64,000 nucleotides of DNA, taken from JAXMAR01 sp046350295 (GTDB lineage Bacteria; Planctomycetota; Planctomycetia; Gemmatales; Gemmataceae). The stretch covers positions 124,001-188,000 of the forward strand of contig JAXMAR010000007.1 of the NCBI GenBank assembly GCA_046350295.1, read 5' to 3'. How positions within the stretch are numbered: the first letter of the stretch is position 1; each line of letters opens with the position of its first letter. Positions 55,730 through 63,755 of this stretch are shown here, piece by piece. The position numbers and the translations under genes are program-made. Under the pieces are notes generated by a model. That model ran no database searches. It saw nothing but the letters and a program-made list of their open reading frames with translations, and had not been told where the DNA came from.

Positions 55730-56665
55730 ATGACTCGCAGGTGTCTCCGTTGTCCGCGGGCTCGCCGGGCGTTCACGCTCATCGAGCTTCTCGTCGTCAT
55801 TGCCATCATTGCGATCTTGATCGCCCTGTTGGTTCCCGCCGTGCAGAAGGTACGCGAAGCGGCGGCGCGCACCCAGTGTCAAAACAACCTGAAACAGATC
55901 GTCCTCGCCACGCACGGAGTCAACGATGTGCGCAAGACCTTGCCGCCGCTCGCGGCTGATTGCGTCGGTTGCTACACGCCGACGACCACGCCGTTCGGCA
56001 GGCACGACTTCACGCTTTTCCACTGGTTGCTGCCCTACATCGAGCAGACCGCGATCTACAACAAGTGCAACCCTGTGAACGGGTATGGGCCGGTGAACGG
56101 ATTGATGTACGACCAGGTCCTGCAGGTGCTGCTCTGCCCGTCCGACACCTCCAGCCCCGGAGGCAAATGCGCCACGACCAACGGCGGAGCGAATGGCTGG
56201 GCGGTCAGCAACTACGGCGGCAACAACTACGTCTTCGGCGACCCCCTGCAAGGCCGCGCCTACTCAACCGGCAAGCGTGACATGAACGCCATCGTCCGGG
56301 ACGGAACGTCCAACACGGTTTTCTTTGCCGAGATGTACGGGACGTGCGGCAACACCGGAAATATCACCAGCGCGGTCGGATCGCTCTGGGCCGACTCCAA
56401 CACGGTATGGCGAGCCGGTTTCAATCTGCATCCGACAGCCATCAAGTCCAATGTCACTGGCTATCCGGCGGCCCTGATGTTCCAGGTTCAGCCCCACGTT
56501 TTCAACAACTGCGACCCCAAGCGGGCTCAGGGGATCCACACCGGCGGCATCATGGTCGGCGTGGGCGATGGCAGCGTCCGGTTCGTCGCCGACAGCATTG
56601 GCGCCGCCACGTGGGCGGCCGCCACCGATCCGCAGGACGGCAGTCCGCTAGCCAATAACTTCTAA
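55730..56665 (+). CDS. DUF1559 pseudopilin-like protein (copy 1)
   Basis: A 311-residue planctomycete DUF1559 protein with a type IV prepilin-like N-terminus. After 14 leader residues, a prepilin peptidase site A|FTLIE and a long hydrophobic helix lead to VPAVQKVREAAARTQCQNNL. The body has LPPLAA, LLPYIEQTAIYN, VLLCPSDTSSPGG and FFAEMYGTCG. The ending GGIMVGVGDGSVRFV is the H-x-G-G-x-N-V-x-x-x-D-G-S type tail. The ATG at 55730 has GGGAGGG 7 nt upstream. Role unknown: likely an envelope or secretion-related pseudopilin. It is followed at once by a lipoprotein gene. Confidence 0.93.
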   Translation: MTRRCLRCPRARRAFTLIELLVVIAIIAILIALLVPAVQKVREAAARTQCQNNLKQIVLATHGVNDVRKTLPPLAADCVGCYTPTTTPFGRHDFTLFHWLLPYIEQTAIYNKCNPVNGYGPVNGLMYDQVLQVLLCPSDTSSPGGKCATTNGGANGWAVSNYGGNNYVFGDPLQGRAYSTGKRDMNAIVRDGTSNTVFFAEMYGTCGNTGNITSAVGSLWADSNTVWRAGFNLHPTAIKSNVTGYPAALMFQVQPHVFNNCDPKRAQGIHTGGIMVGVGDGSVRFVADSIGAATWAAATDPQDGSPLANNF

Positions 56666-56676
56666 TGGAGGCGACT

Positions 56677-57096
56677 GTGCGCGGAACCCTTTTCATCCTT
56701 GCCGTGGCGACACTAGCGGCAGCCGGCTGTGGCGGCGATCGAAGCCAGGCTGAATTCGGTGAGCTTGTTCCGGTGTCGGGCGTGGTGACACGCGGTGGCG
56801 CCCCGGCCAACGGCGGGGTCGTCGAGTTCGTGCCCGACCCCAACAAGGACGAGTTCATGATCAACGCTGAGGTCGGCAGCGACGGCAGGTTTTCCCTGAC
56901 CACCGTCCGCACCACCGATACGAAGGGTGAGCGGAAGAACGGGCTAGCCCCCGGGAAGTACCGCGTCGTTTACCGGCCGCCGCTTTCAGAGCAGGCCCTC
57001 GGCGCCCCGCCGGAAACCGTGGAACTGGCGGCGCCCGTGACTGTTGCCAAGGCGGATAGCGATCTGAAGATCACCCTACCCGCAAGGAAGAAGTAG
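56677..57096 (+). CDS. Small lipoprotein paired with DUF1559 copy 1
   Basis: A 139-residue lipoprotein. The signal LFILAVATLAAAGCGG has a lipobox cysteine. The body forms a carboxypeptidase-regulatory-like beta sandwich, VSGVVTRGGAPANGGVVEFV and then GRFSLTTVRTTD, ending LKITLPARKK. The GTG start at 56677 is supported by GGAGG at 56667-56671; an ATG overlapping the preceding stop (TAATG, 56665) is the alternative. Planctomycete DUF1559 genes are regularly paired with such lipoproteins. A strong terminator follows. Confidence 0.85.
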   Translation: MRGTLFILAVATLAAAGCGGDRSQAEFGELVPVSGVVTRGGAPANGGVVEFVPDPNKDEFMINAEVGSDGRFSLTTVRTTDTKGERKNGLAPGKYRVVYRPPLSEQALGAPPETVELAAPVTVAKADSDLKITLPARKK

Positions 57097-57117
57097 TCGA
57101 TCCAGTCGCCCACCAAA

Positions 57118-57147
57118 GCCCGTTGCATTTGCAACGGGCTTTTTTTT
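57118..57147 (+). terminator. Rho-independent terminator after the DUF1559/lipoprotein pair
   Basis: A perfect 9-bp stem GCCCGTTGC / GCAACGGGC with an ATTT loop is followed by eight T residues (57140-57147). It lies 21 bp after the lipoprotein stop codon, so it ends the first pair as a transcription unit. Confidence 0.93.
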
Positions 57148-57249
57148 CTATATCGCGGCACGGGATGTAGTTGACAGTCGCCGCCCGCACGGGCTAGACT
57201 TCACCCTTCCGACTTGGCTCCCTCATTCCTCATTTCATCGGGAGTTTCC

Positions 57250-58167
57250 ATGACTCAGAGTTGTTGTTCGTCCGGCCCCATCCGTAGAGCGTTCACGCTG
57301 ATCGAACTACTTGTCGTGATCGCCATCATCGCCATCCTGATTGCTCTTTTGGTTCCCGCCGTGCAGAAGGTGCGGGAAGCGGCGGCGCGAACCCAGTGCG
57401 CCAGCCAGCTCAAGAACGTGGTCCTGGCTTGCCATTCGTTGCAGGACACGCGCAAGACGCTCCCCCCCTTGGCCGCGGCCGACGCCGTGACGTTGAGCCT
57501 GACCCCCGGTTACGGCTCGACCAACTACACCATGTTCGCCTTCTTGCTTCCTTACATCGAGCAGGACGTCATCTACAAGCAACTGAGCACGGGCGGCTAT
57601 GCGGGTGGACAATACATGCGCGTCGTTCCCGTTCTGATTTGCCCCTCCGATCCCTCCGTCAGCGGCGGCATGTGCATGACGAGCAACGGCGGGGCCAACA
57701 ACTGGGCGGCCACCTGCTATGCAGGCAACAACTATGTCTTCGGGAATCCCCCCAGCAATCGCACCTATGGCGGGAACCTCGCCATTCAGCGCATCCAGGA
57801 CGGCAGCTCCAACACCGCCTTTTTCGCGGAGATCTACGGGACGTGCGGCGCCGCGGGCAACGTCAATTCCAGCTCCGAGTTCGGCAGTCTGTGGGCCGAC
57901 TCCAATTCCGTGTGGCGGCCCGGCTACAACCTCGGCCCCGGCAAGGGCGGCGGAGTCGCGGGCTATCCCGCCGCGCCGTTGCCGCAGGACATGCCGAACT
58001 TCATCAACTCGTGCGACTATCAACGCCCGCAATCGGGACACACCGGCGGTCTGAACGTCGCCCTGGGCGACGGCAGCGTGCGCTTCGTCTCCGCATCGGT
58101 CAGCGCGGCCAGCTGGGCGGCCGCGAACGACCCGCGCGACGGCCTGAATCCCGGCAACGATTTCTGA
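57250..58167 (+). CDS. DUF1559 pseudopilin-like protein (copy 2)
   Basis: A 305-residue paralogue of copy 1. The leader MTQSCCSSGPIRRA is again 14 residues before FTLIE, and the helix and VPAVQKVREAAARTQCASQL are nearly identical to copy 1. The body has LLPYIEQDVIYKQL, VLICPSDPS, AGNNYVFGNPP, FFAEIYGTCG and SLWADSNSVW, with the GHTGGLNVALGDGSVRFV tail. GGGAG lies before the ATG at 57250. It follows the terminator of the first pair and has its own small lipoprotein downstream, so the pair looks duplicated. Confidence 0.93.
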   Translation: MTQSCCSSGPIRRAFTLIELLVVIAIIAILIALLVPAVQKVREAAARTQCASQLKNVVLACHSLQDTRKTLPPLAAADAVTLSLTPGYGSTNYTMFAFLLPYIEQDVIYKQLSTGGYAGGQYMRVVPVLICPSDPSVSGGMCMTSNGGANNWAATCYAGNNYVFGNPPSNRTYGGNLAIQRIQDGSSNTAFFAEIYGTCGAAGNVNSSSEFGSLWADSNSVWRPGYNLGPGKGGGVAGYPAAPLPQDMPNFINSCDYQRPQSGHTGGLNVALGDGSVRFVSASVSAASWAAANDPRDGLNPGNDF

Positions 58168-58285
58168 GGTTTCGAGACGCAGGAGCGAGGGATCGACGTT
58201 CTCGCCTCGCTCATGCGTCGGTTTTTGTGCGACACGGGCTCGCAGACGTCCCGTTGTTTCGTCCGATCGACATGAGGCTCATACC

Positions 58286-58657
58286 GTGAAGACCGCCCTC
58301 GCGTTTCTCTTTCTGTCCGTTCTCTCGACCGGTTGCGGCGGGGACAAGGAGAACAAGCCCACGACGTATCCCGCGTCCGGCAAGGTTTTCGATCGCGCGG
58401 GCAAGCCGCTCAGCAGCGGCCGAGTCCAGTTTCAGCTGGCGGGGAAATCCGAAAACAGCTTCGGCGAAATCGGCGCGGACGGCTCGTTCCGGCTCGAGAC
58501 GATCCTCAGCTCGAGCAAGGTCGACGGCGCCCCGGAAGGAGAGCACACCGTCACCGTCGTGACCGATCCCAAGGGAGTGACGCCACCGACGGTGCTCAAG
58601 ACGAAGTACACACTGAAGGCGGGACCGAACACGGATATCCAGGTCAAGCTTGAATGA
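58286..58657 (+). CDS. Small lipoprotein paired with DUF1559 copy 2
   Basis: A 123-residue lipoprotein with a GTG start. The signal LAFLFLSVLSTGCGGDKE has a lipobox cysteine. The body, YPASGKVFDRAGKPLSSGRV and then GEIGADGSFRLETI, is the same beta-sandwich type as the first lipoprotein, ending with KAGPNTDIQVKLE. The gap after the DUF1559 gene (118 bp) is longer than in the first pair, and no Shine-Dalgarno sequence is obvious for the GTG. Function unknown. Confidence 0.83.
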   Translation: MKTALAFLFLSVLSTGCGGDKENKPTTYPASGKVFDRAGKPLSSGRVQFQLAGKSENSFGEIGADGSFRLETILSSSKVDGAPEGEHTVTVVTDPKGVTPPTVLKTKYTLKAGPNTDIQVKLE

Positions 58658-58718
58658 GGTCCGAGCCGCGGTCGCCGAGGCAGTGGAGACGCTCGAAGGC
58701 GCGAAGGAATAGCCGGGT

Positions 58719-59321
58719 TTAGGGCGCGATGCCCAGGTCTCGCAGCCGCCGTGTCAGTCCGTCGCCCCGTTGATAGACGAGGCCGCGCAATCCGGCCCGG
58801 CGCGCGCCTTCGATGTTCGCCGGCAGATCGTCAATGAACAGACATTCTTCCGGTTTGCAGCCGGCATGTTCAAGACAGCGTTCGAAGAAGGGCAAGGCCG
58901 GCTTTCGAGCGCCGATCTCGTAGGAGAGAATCAGGCGGTCGAAGTGGCTCAAGACTTCCTCGAACTGGCCGAGGAACTTGCGGGCGTGGATGGCGTTGGT
59001 GTTGCTCCCCAGGAGGAGGCGGTAGCGCCGCGCCAGGCGCGGAATCAGCTCGCACACCTCGGGATTCGGCTCGAAGATGTCGGCAATCGCCTCGGCCAGC
59101 GGATCCGGCCCGCAGCGCAGGCGCCATAGCGCGATCACACGGCGCAAGAACTCCGGCTCATCCAGGGCGCCCTTCTCGAACAGGTCTTCCAGCTCGCCGA
59201 CGTAGACCGATTGATACATCGCCTCCTGCGTCAGGTCAGTGTGCGCCTGCATCTTGGCCAGGGCGCGGTAATGATCGAAGAAGGCGATGACGTTGCCGAA
59301 ATCGAAGACGATGGTTTGCAT
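58719..59321 (-). CDS. HAD superfamily hydrolase (phosphatase type)
   Basis: A 200-residue HAD hydrolase. Motif I is VFDFGNVIAFFD with the nucleophile D7 in the variant DFGN, as in YihX/epoxide-hydrolase N-terminal phosphatase relatives. A helical cap (about 20-85) follows. Motif II is LLGSNTNAIH, motif III lies in SYEIGARKPALPFFE, and motif IV is CLFIDDLPANIEGA. Such enzymes dephosphorylate small sugar phosphates or similar; the exact substrate is not clear. Confidence 0.88.
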   Translation of the reverse strand: MQTIVFDFGNVIAFFDHYRALAKMQAHTDLTQEAMYQSVYVGELEDLFEKGALDEPEFLRRVIALWRLRCGPDPLAEAIADIFEPNPEVCELIPRLARRYRLLLGSNTNAIHARKFLGQFEEVLSHFDRLILSYEIGARKPALPFFERCLEHAGCKPEECLFIDDLPANIEGARRAGLRGLVYQRGDGLTRRLRDLGIAP

Positions 59322-59337
59322 GGCTCCTTCCGCGCAC

Positions 59338-59398
59338 GTAGGTCAGGCTTTCCAGCCTGACCGGCCTGCAAGATGTCAGCCTGGAAAGGCTGACCTGC
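59338..59398. repeat. Inverted REP-like pair (GGTCAGGCTTTCCAGCCTGAC type)
   Basis: GGTCAGGCTTTCCAGCCTGAC (59341-59361) and, after 13 nt, GTCAGCCTGGAAAGGCTGACC are each palindromic and also inverted copies of one another with compensating swaps. The unit stands between the HAD and serpin genes. It is a second palindrome family in this window. Confidence 0.65.
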
Positions 59399-59414
59399 GC
59401 CCTGAGACCGGCGC

Positions 59415-60602
59415 CTATTCCGGATTGACGACGCGGCCCATGAAGAGTACGGCGCCGCTGCGGTTGTCCTGAATCCAGAATAGGAATGGATGGTCGGCGG
59501 TGAAGACGGCGGGCGTCTTTGGCCGGGGCACGGCGGTCGGGGCGATGATGACGGCGGTGGCGGCGGCCGCCTCGGTCCCCTTCTCGTCGACGTCGACGAA
59601 CGCCTTGTGGACGACCTTGCTGATCAATAACCCTTCGCGCGAGCTGATGCCGGTGAAGTCGGCCTCCTTGGAGAAGGCGCGGCGCATGCCGAGCGCCTCC
59701 AGGTCGTCGCGCAGCTCGCGCTGGAACGTCATCTTGAAGCGCGGCAGGCTGAGGCGGACCGAACGATCGCTCGCCTTGGCCAGCGCCTGATCGACATCGC
59801 GCGGCGTCAGCCTTTTCTCCAGGGCGGCCAGACCTTCCTTTTCCCTGGGCAGGACGACGATCATCGCCAGGTCGCCGCGCTCATAGGGCATGTTGAGGAG
59901 CTGGTAGTCCTTGTCCTCATACAGGAAGAAGTCCTTCGTCTGACGCATCATGTCGACCTTGCGGGCGCCGGCCGCGGCGAAGAAGTCCTCCTTGGCCGTG
60001 AGCTTGGCATTGAAGGGGTGCAGCCAGCCGGCCTTGAAGTAAATGGCGTTGGTGAGGACCAGGCGCGTCTCGGGCATGAGGACGCCCGGCTGGAGCAAGT
60101 CCTTGATCTTGTCGCGCGTCTGCTTTTCGACCCAGGCGTTGATCTTCTTGCGGGCGCCCTCCACATCGCGGGCGAAGTCCGCTTCCTCGAGGCCCGCCTG
60201 ATAGGTATCGCCTGTCAACTTGAGGAAGTCGGCCTGGAAGTCGTAGCCCTTGGCGCCCCAGAGGCGGTTGGCGACCACCAGCTCGTAACCGCGCTTCCCC
60301 TCCTGGCCGTTGATCTGGCGGAAGAGGAGGCCGAAGGCCGGATGGAAGCGGCCCGTCTCGAACGGGAAGTGGAGCGTGGCGGCCATTTCGCGGGCGGTCT
60401 CGCCGCGGGCGCCGCCGTAGGTCATGGCGAGGGCCGAGGAGACGCTGAAGGGGGAGACGAAGACATTCTTGTCGGCGGGGAGCCGCTTGTAGAGGTCCCA
60501 GGCGAAGCGGTTGCCTTCTTGGGCGACTTCTTTGGCGTCCTTGTGCACGGCGTCAGGCTGAGCAAGGACGAGGGAGGCGAGCGCTAACAGTGTCGCGTTC
60601 AT
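59415..60602 (-). CDS. Secreted serpin (copy 1)
   Basis: A 395-residue serine protease inhibitor with a short signal peptide (MNATLLALASLVLAQPDAVH). Serpin landmarks are NVFVSPFSVSSALAMTYGGA, LVLTNAIYFKAGWLHPFNA, the shutter and breach region, and VHKAFVDVDEKGTEAAAATA. The hinge G342-T-E-A-A-A-A-T-A is small and uncharged, so it should be inhibitory. By position, P1-P1' would be T356-A357, in VIIAPTAVPR, so the target is not a trypsin-like protease. The C-terminal FLFWIQDNRSGAVLFMGRV completes the fold. Tandem with the second serpin, 80 bp apart on the same strand. Confidence 0.93.
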   Translation of the reverse strand: MNATLLALASLVLAQPDAVHKDAKEVAQEGNRFAWDLYKRLPADKNVFVSPFSVSSALAMTYGGARGETAREMAATLHFPFETGRFHPAFGLLFRQINGQEGKRGYELVVANRLWGAKGYDFQADFLKLTGDTYQAGLEEADFARDVEGARKKINAWVEKQTRDKIKDLLQPGVLMPETRLVLTNAIYFKAGWLHPFNAKLTAKEDFFAAAGARKVDMMRQTKDFFLYEDKDYQLLNMPYERGDLAMIVVLPREKEGLAALEKRLTPRDVDQALAKASDRSVRLSLPRFKMTFQRELRDDLEALGMRRAFSKEADFTGISSREGLLISKVVHKAFVDVDEKGTEAAAATAVIIAPTAVPRPKTPAVFTADHPFLFWIQDNRSGAVLFMGRVVNPE

Positions 60603-60682
60603 GGCGTGTTCCTTCTTTTGCAGCCTGCCTCTGCGACAGGCGAGCCGGGCGGCGTGAGCCCCCGGAGGAAGTTACGTGGGAG

Positions 60683-61885
60683 TTACGTCGGATTGGTGAC
60701 CCGGCCGATGAAGAGGATCTGGCCCGAGGCGTTGTCGCGCAGGAAATAGACGAACGGCCGATCGGCATGGAAGGTGGCCGGACGCGGCGGCCCCGAGCGG
60801 CCGATGACGACAGCGGTGGCGGCGGCCGCTTCGGTCCCCGCCTCGTTGACGTCGATGAAGGCCTTGTGGATGACGTGGGTGATGAAGAGCTTCTCGCGCG
60901 TCGTCAGGCCGGAGAAATCGGCCCTGCCGGAGATGAAAGCGTCCTTCATGCCCATGTCGCTCAAGGTCTTGTTCAGGAGGAACTCGGAAGTCAGCTTGAA
61001 GCGCGGCAGCTGAAGATCGACCTGGCGCCGTGTCATCTTGCCCAGCCAGGCGTCGAGGTTCGCCCGCGTGAGCTTGCCTTCCAGCTTGTCGAGCGAGCTG
61101 TCCCTGGCCGGCAGCAGGACGAACATCGAGAGCTGCCTCCCTTCGTACGGCAGCTCGACGACGCTGACCCCCTCGGCCTCGCCGTAGCCGGTCGCCCACG
61201 ATTGCCGCATCATCGGCGCCTTCACACTCTTTTCGGGCCCGATGAAGAACGGGGCGTCGGCCGTGTTCTTGGCGTCGAACGGATGGGCCCAGGCGGCCTT
61301 GAAGTAGATGGCGTTGACGAGGACCAGGACGCTGTCGGCGCTGAGGATGCCCTTCTTGAGAAGCTCCTTGATCTTGTCGTGGGTCTGGTCCTCGACCCAC
61401 TTGTTGATGTGGCGCCGGGCAGCCTCGGTGGCGCCGACGAAATCGACCTCTTCCAGGCCGGCGCCATAGTAGTCCGACGTCGTCTTCACGAACTCAGGCA
61501 GGAAGCCGTAGCCCTTCTGGCCGAACAGGCGGTTGGCCAGGGACAGCGCGAACTTCCGTTTCGGGTCCTTGCCCAGCAGATGCTCTTGAAGCTCTTGGAA
61601 GCCGGTGTTGAGCGTCTTTCGCTCTTGCAGCAGGTGGATCGTCGTCTTCATCTCCTCGGCGGTGTTGCCGCGGGCCCCGGCATAGGTCATGGCGAGGGCG
61701 GTGGAGATGCTGTACGGCGAGAAGAAAAGGTTGCCGTCTTTCTTCGCGAGTTGGTGGTAGAGGTCGAGGGCGAAGTCGTTGTTGTCGGCGGAGACGCGCA
61801 TGGCTTCAGGGGGCAGCTTGGGTTGCCCTGTGACAGACGATGGAAGGAACACAAGGGCGAGAAGCAGACCGAGCAGACGTTTCAT
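60683..61885 (-). CDS. Secreted serpin (copy 2)
   Basis: A 400-residue serpin with a signal peptide (MKRLLGLLLALVFLPSSVTG). NLFFSPYSISTALAMTYAGA, VLVNAIYFKAAWAHPFDAK and VIHKAFIDVNEAGTEAAAAT are canonical. The hinge starts at G350. By position, P1-P1' is S364-G365, with R363 at P2, in AVVIGRSGPPRP, so the loop differs from copy 1. The ATG at 61885 has GGAGGG just upstream; the open frame extends beyond without homology. It lies 65 bp from the creatininase-family gene. Confidence 0.93.
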   Translation of the reverse strand: MKRLLGLLLALVFLPSSVTGQPKLPPEAMRVSADNNDFALDLYHQLAKKDGNLFFSPYSISTALAMTYAGARGNTAEEMKTTIHLLQERKTLNTGFQELQEHLLGKDPKRKFALSLANRLFGQKGYGFLPEFVKTTSDYYGAGLEEVDFVGATEAARRHINKWVEDQTHDKIKELLKKGILSADSVLVLVNAIYFKAAWAHPFDAKNTADAPFFIGPEKSVKAPMMRQSWATGYGEAEGVSVVELPYEGRQLSMFVLLPARDSSLDKLEGKLTRANLDAWLGKMTRRQVDLQLPRFKLTSEFLLNKTLSDMGMKDAFISGRADFSGLTTREKLFITHVIHKAFIDVNEAGTEAAAATAVVIGRSGPPRPATFHADRPFVYFLRDNASGQILFIGRVTNPT

Positions 61886-61950
61886 GGGAAGCCCTCCTTC
61901 ATCGAAAAGACGAGAGCGACGTTGCGAGAGTTCTCCCCCCTTTGGACGTT

Positions 61951-62697
61951 CTACTCCGGCAAAGGCCGCTTCAACAGGGCGAGGATGACCTCCGCGGTGC
62001 GGTCGATGGCGGCGTTGAGGAAACGGCGGCCCTTCTCGGCGCTGGCAAGCTTCGGGTAGCCGACGGCGCCGCGCTGCGTCCGCTGCTTCATGTCCTCGCA
62101 GAGATAAAGGCCGCGCAGGACTGGGTCGTCGCGCGGCGGATCGTCCTGGATTGCTTCCTTGCGCACCAGCTCGGGGCGGAGCGCCATGATCATCGAGGTC
62201 TCGAACTCGCAGGCGTGGCCCATGTTCTTGCGCGGCCCCTCGGCGAGTTCGGCCAACTCCTTGGCGGCGAGGTCCCAGTAGGAGGCGGCGCTGAGCTGGC
62301 GGTTCTGGTAGCTGGTCTGGAGCTTGCGCAGGGCGACTTGCATCGTGTCGATGTTGCCGCCGTGGCCGTTGAGGATCATGACGCGCTGGTAGCCGTCTTC
62401 CAGGAGCGGCGTCAACAGGTCGATGAGGATGGCGACATGGGTATCGACCTCGGCGGAGAGGGTGGCGCCGAAGCGAAAGTGGTGCGAGCTGGCGCCGAGC
62501 CAGAGCGTCGGCAAGAGGACGACCTGCTCCGCGAGCCGCCGCTCGACCCCCTCGGCGACGCCGGTGACGAGGACGGTGTCGGTAATCGTCGGCAAGTGTT
62601 GCGAATGCTGCTCGCAAGCGGCGATGGGGGCGACGACGATCGAGGCGTCGCGCGGCGCCTTCCGCAGCTCGGGCCAGGTCATTTCGGCGAAACGCAT
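61951..62697 (-). CDS. Creatininase family protein
   Basis: A 248-residue amidohydrolase-like protein of the creatininase fold. The metal-binding set is visible: E29 and H31 in ACEQHSQHLPTITD with D40, then NGHGGNID near residue 110, and GHACEFETSMIM near 160-170. Members act on creatinine, formamides or in redox-cofactor (mycofactocin) maturation; the specific reaction is unknown. The ATG at 62697 is chosen because MRFAEMTWPEL matches the family start; an upstream in-frame ATG at 62748 runs into the palindromic repeat. Confidence 0.87.
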   Translation of the reverse strand: MRFAEMTWPELRKAPRDASIVVAPIAACEQHSQHLPTITDTVLVTGVAEGVERRLAEQVVLLPTLWLGASSHHFRFGATLSAEVDTHVAILIDLLTPLLEDGYQRVMILNGHGGNIDTMQVALRKLQTSYQNRQLSAASYWDLAAKELAELAEGPRKNMGHACEFETSMIMALRPELVRKEAIQDDPPRDDPVLRGLYLCEDMKQRTQRGAVGYPKLASAEKGRRFLNAAIDRTAEVILALLKRPLPE

Positions 62698-62713
62698 GAC
62701 TTCCTCACGTTCT

Positions 62714-62826
62714 CGTAGTCGAAGCCGTGAGACTTCGGATGGCGCCAATGCAAAGGCTGACCTCTCACGAGTTCAACTACGAACCTCATGGTAATCCTAA
62801 GTCCTCACGCGTTCAGCGACGAACGT
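62714..62826. repeat. REP-like palindrome cluster
   Basis: Three units of the CxGAAxTCTxxCGAxTTCxxCTACG type are adjacent. The first is in reverse orientation at 62714-62738 (reverse complement CCGAAGTCTCACGGCTTCG). The second is forward at 62757-62781 (CTCACGAGTTCAACTACG), and a diverged one lies at about 62798-62824. They lie between the creatininase and VOC genes. Confidence 0.6.
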
Positions 62827-63617
62827 CATGTCTTCTGCATCATCGTCAGCGCGATGACGGAGATATACGCGCCTTGCGGGTCCTGGAGAAGCGAAAAGCG
62901 GCCGGTGTTCGGGATGTCGGTCGGGGGGACGCAAACCTTGCCGCCGAGCTTGGTCGCCGTCGCCACGGTTTCGTCGCAGTTGGCGACGCAGACGTAGTTC
63001 ATCCAGTGAGGCGGGATCTGCCCCCATTTCTCGTCCATCTGCATCATGCCGCCGAAGTCCAGGCCGCCCATGCGCCAGTGGGTGTACGGGAAGCCGGCGG
63101 CGTCAGAGACCTTGGTCTCCCAGCCGAACAGGCTCGTGTAGAACTTCGTGGCCGCCGCGCCGTCGCGCGTGGCCAGCTCGCTCCAGCAGAAGGCGCCCGG
63201 CTCGGCCTGCACGCCGACCCCGTTGTGCTTTTTGGATTGCCAGATCGCGAAGACCGCGCCCGTCGGGTCATGCAAGACGCTCATGCGGCCGAACTCGAAC
63301 ACGTCGAGCGGCCCCATGAGCTTCTTGGCGCCGAGCTTTTCGGCCTTGGCTACGGCCTCGTCGGCGCTGGTGACCGCGATATAGGTGAGCCAGTTCGGCG
63401 GTACGCCCTGGGCGCGCTGTTCGGGCATCATGGCGTAGGCGGCGCCGACGGGCCGGCCACGAAGCTTGAAGGTCGTGTAGAAACCGTGCGGGCCCATAGG
63501 AAAGTCTTCGCAGGTCCAGCCGAAGAGGGCGGGGTAAAAGCGTTTGGCGGCGTCCTGGTCGGTGGTCGCCAACTCATACCAGCAAAAATGTCCCGGTTTG
63601 GCTTCGTTGATGTCCAC
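62826..63617 (-). CDS. Double VOC (glyoxalase/bleomycin resistance-like) protein
   Basis: A 263-residue protein with two VOC domains: residues about 7-125 (PGHFCWYELATTDQDAAKRF, FGRMSVLHDPTGAVFAIW) and about 135-258 (PGAFCWSELATRDGAAATKF, TGRFSLLQDPQGAYISVI). The two halves are clearly alike, so the protein arose by internal duplication and can form one metal site per monomer. VOC enzymes include glyoxalases and dioxygenases, and many members of this PGxFCWxEL type are of unknown function. The sequence is intact. Confidence 0.88.
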   Translation of the reverse strand: MDINEAKPGHFCWYELATTDQDAAKRFYPALFGWTCEDFPMGPHGFYTTFKLRGRPVGAAYAMMPEQRAQGVPPNWLTYIAVTSADEAVAKAEKLGAKKLMGPLDVFEFGRMSVLHDPTGAVFAIWQSKKHNGVGVQAEPGAFCWSELATRDGAAATKFYTSLFGWETKVSDAAGFPYTHWRMGGLDFGGMMQMDEKWGQIPPHWMNYVCVANCDETVATATKLGGKVCVPPTDIPNTGRFSLLQDPQGAYISVIALTMMQKT

Positions 63618-63755
63618 GGTGCGGCTCCTTGGGTGGTTGGACGCGTGAAATCCGTCGTTGAAAAGAAACCTTGCCCTTTTTCGACTCGGCCGGCATCATT
63701 CGCGCGCCTGGCGGCGATTGTCAATCAAATTCGGCGTTTGGGAAAGCAGGCGAAG

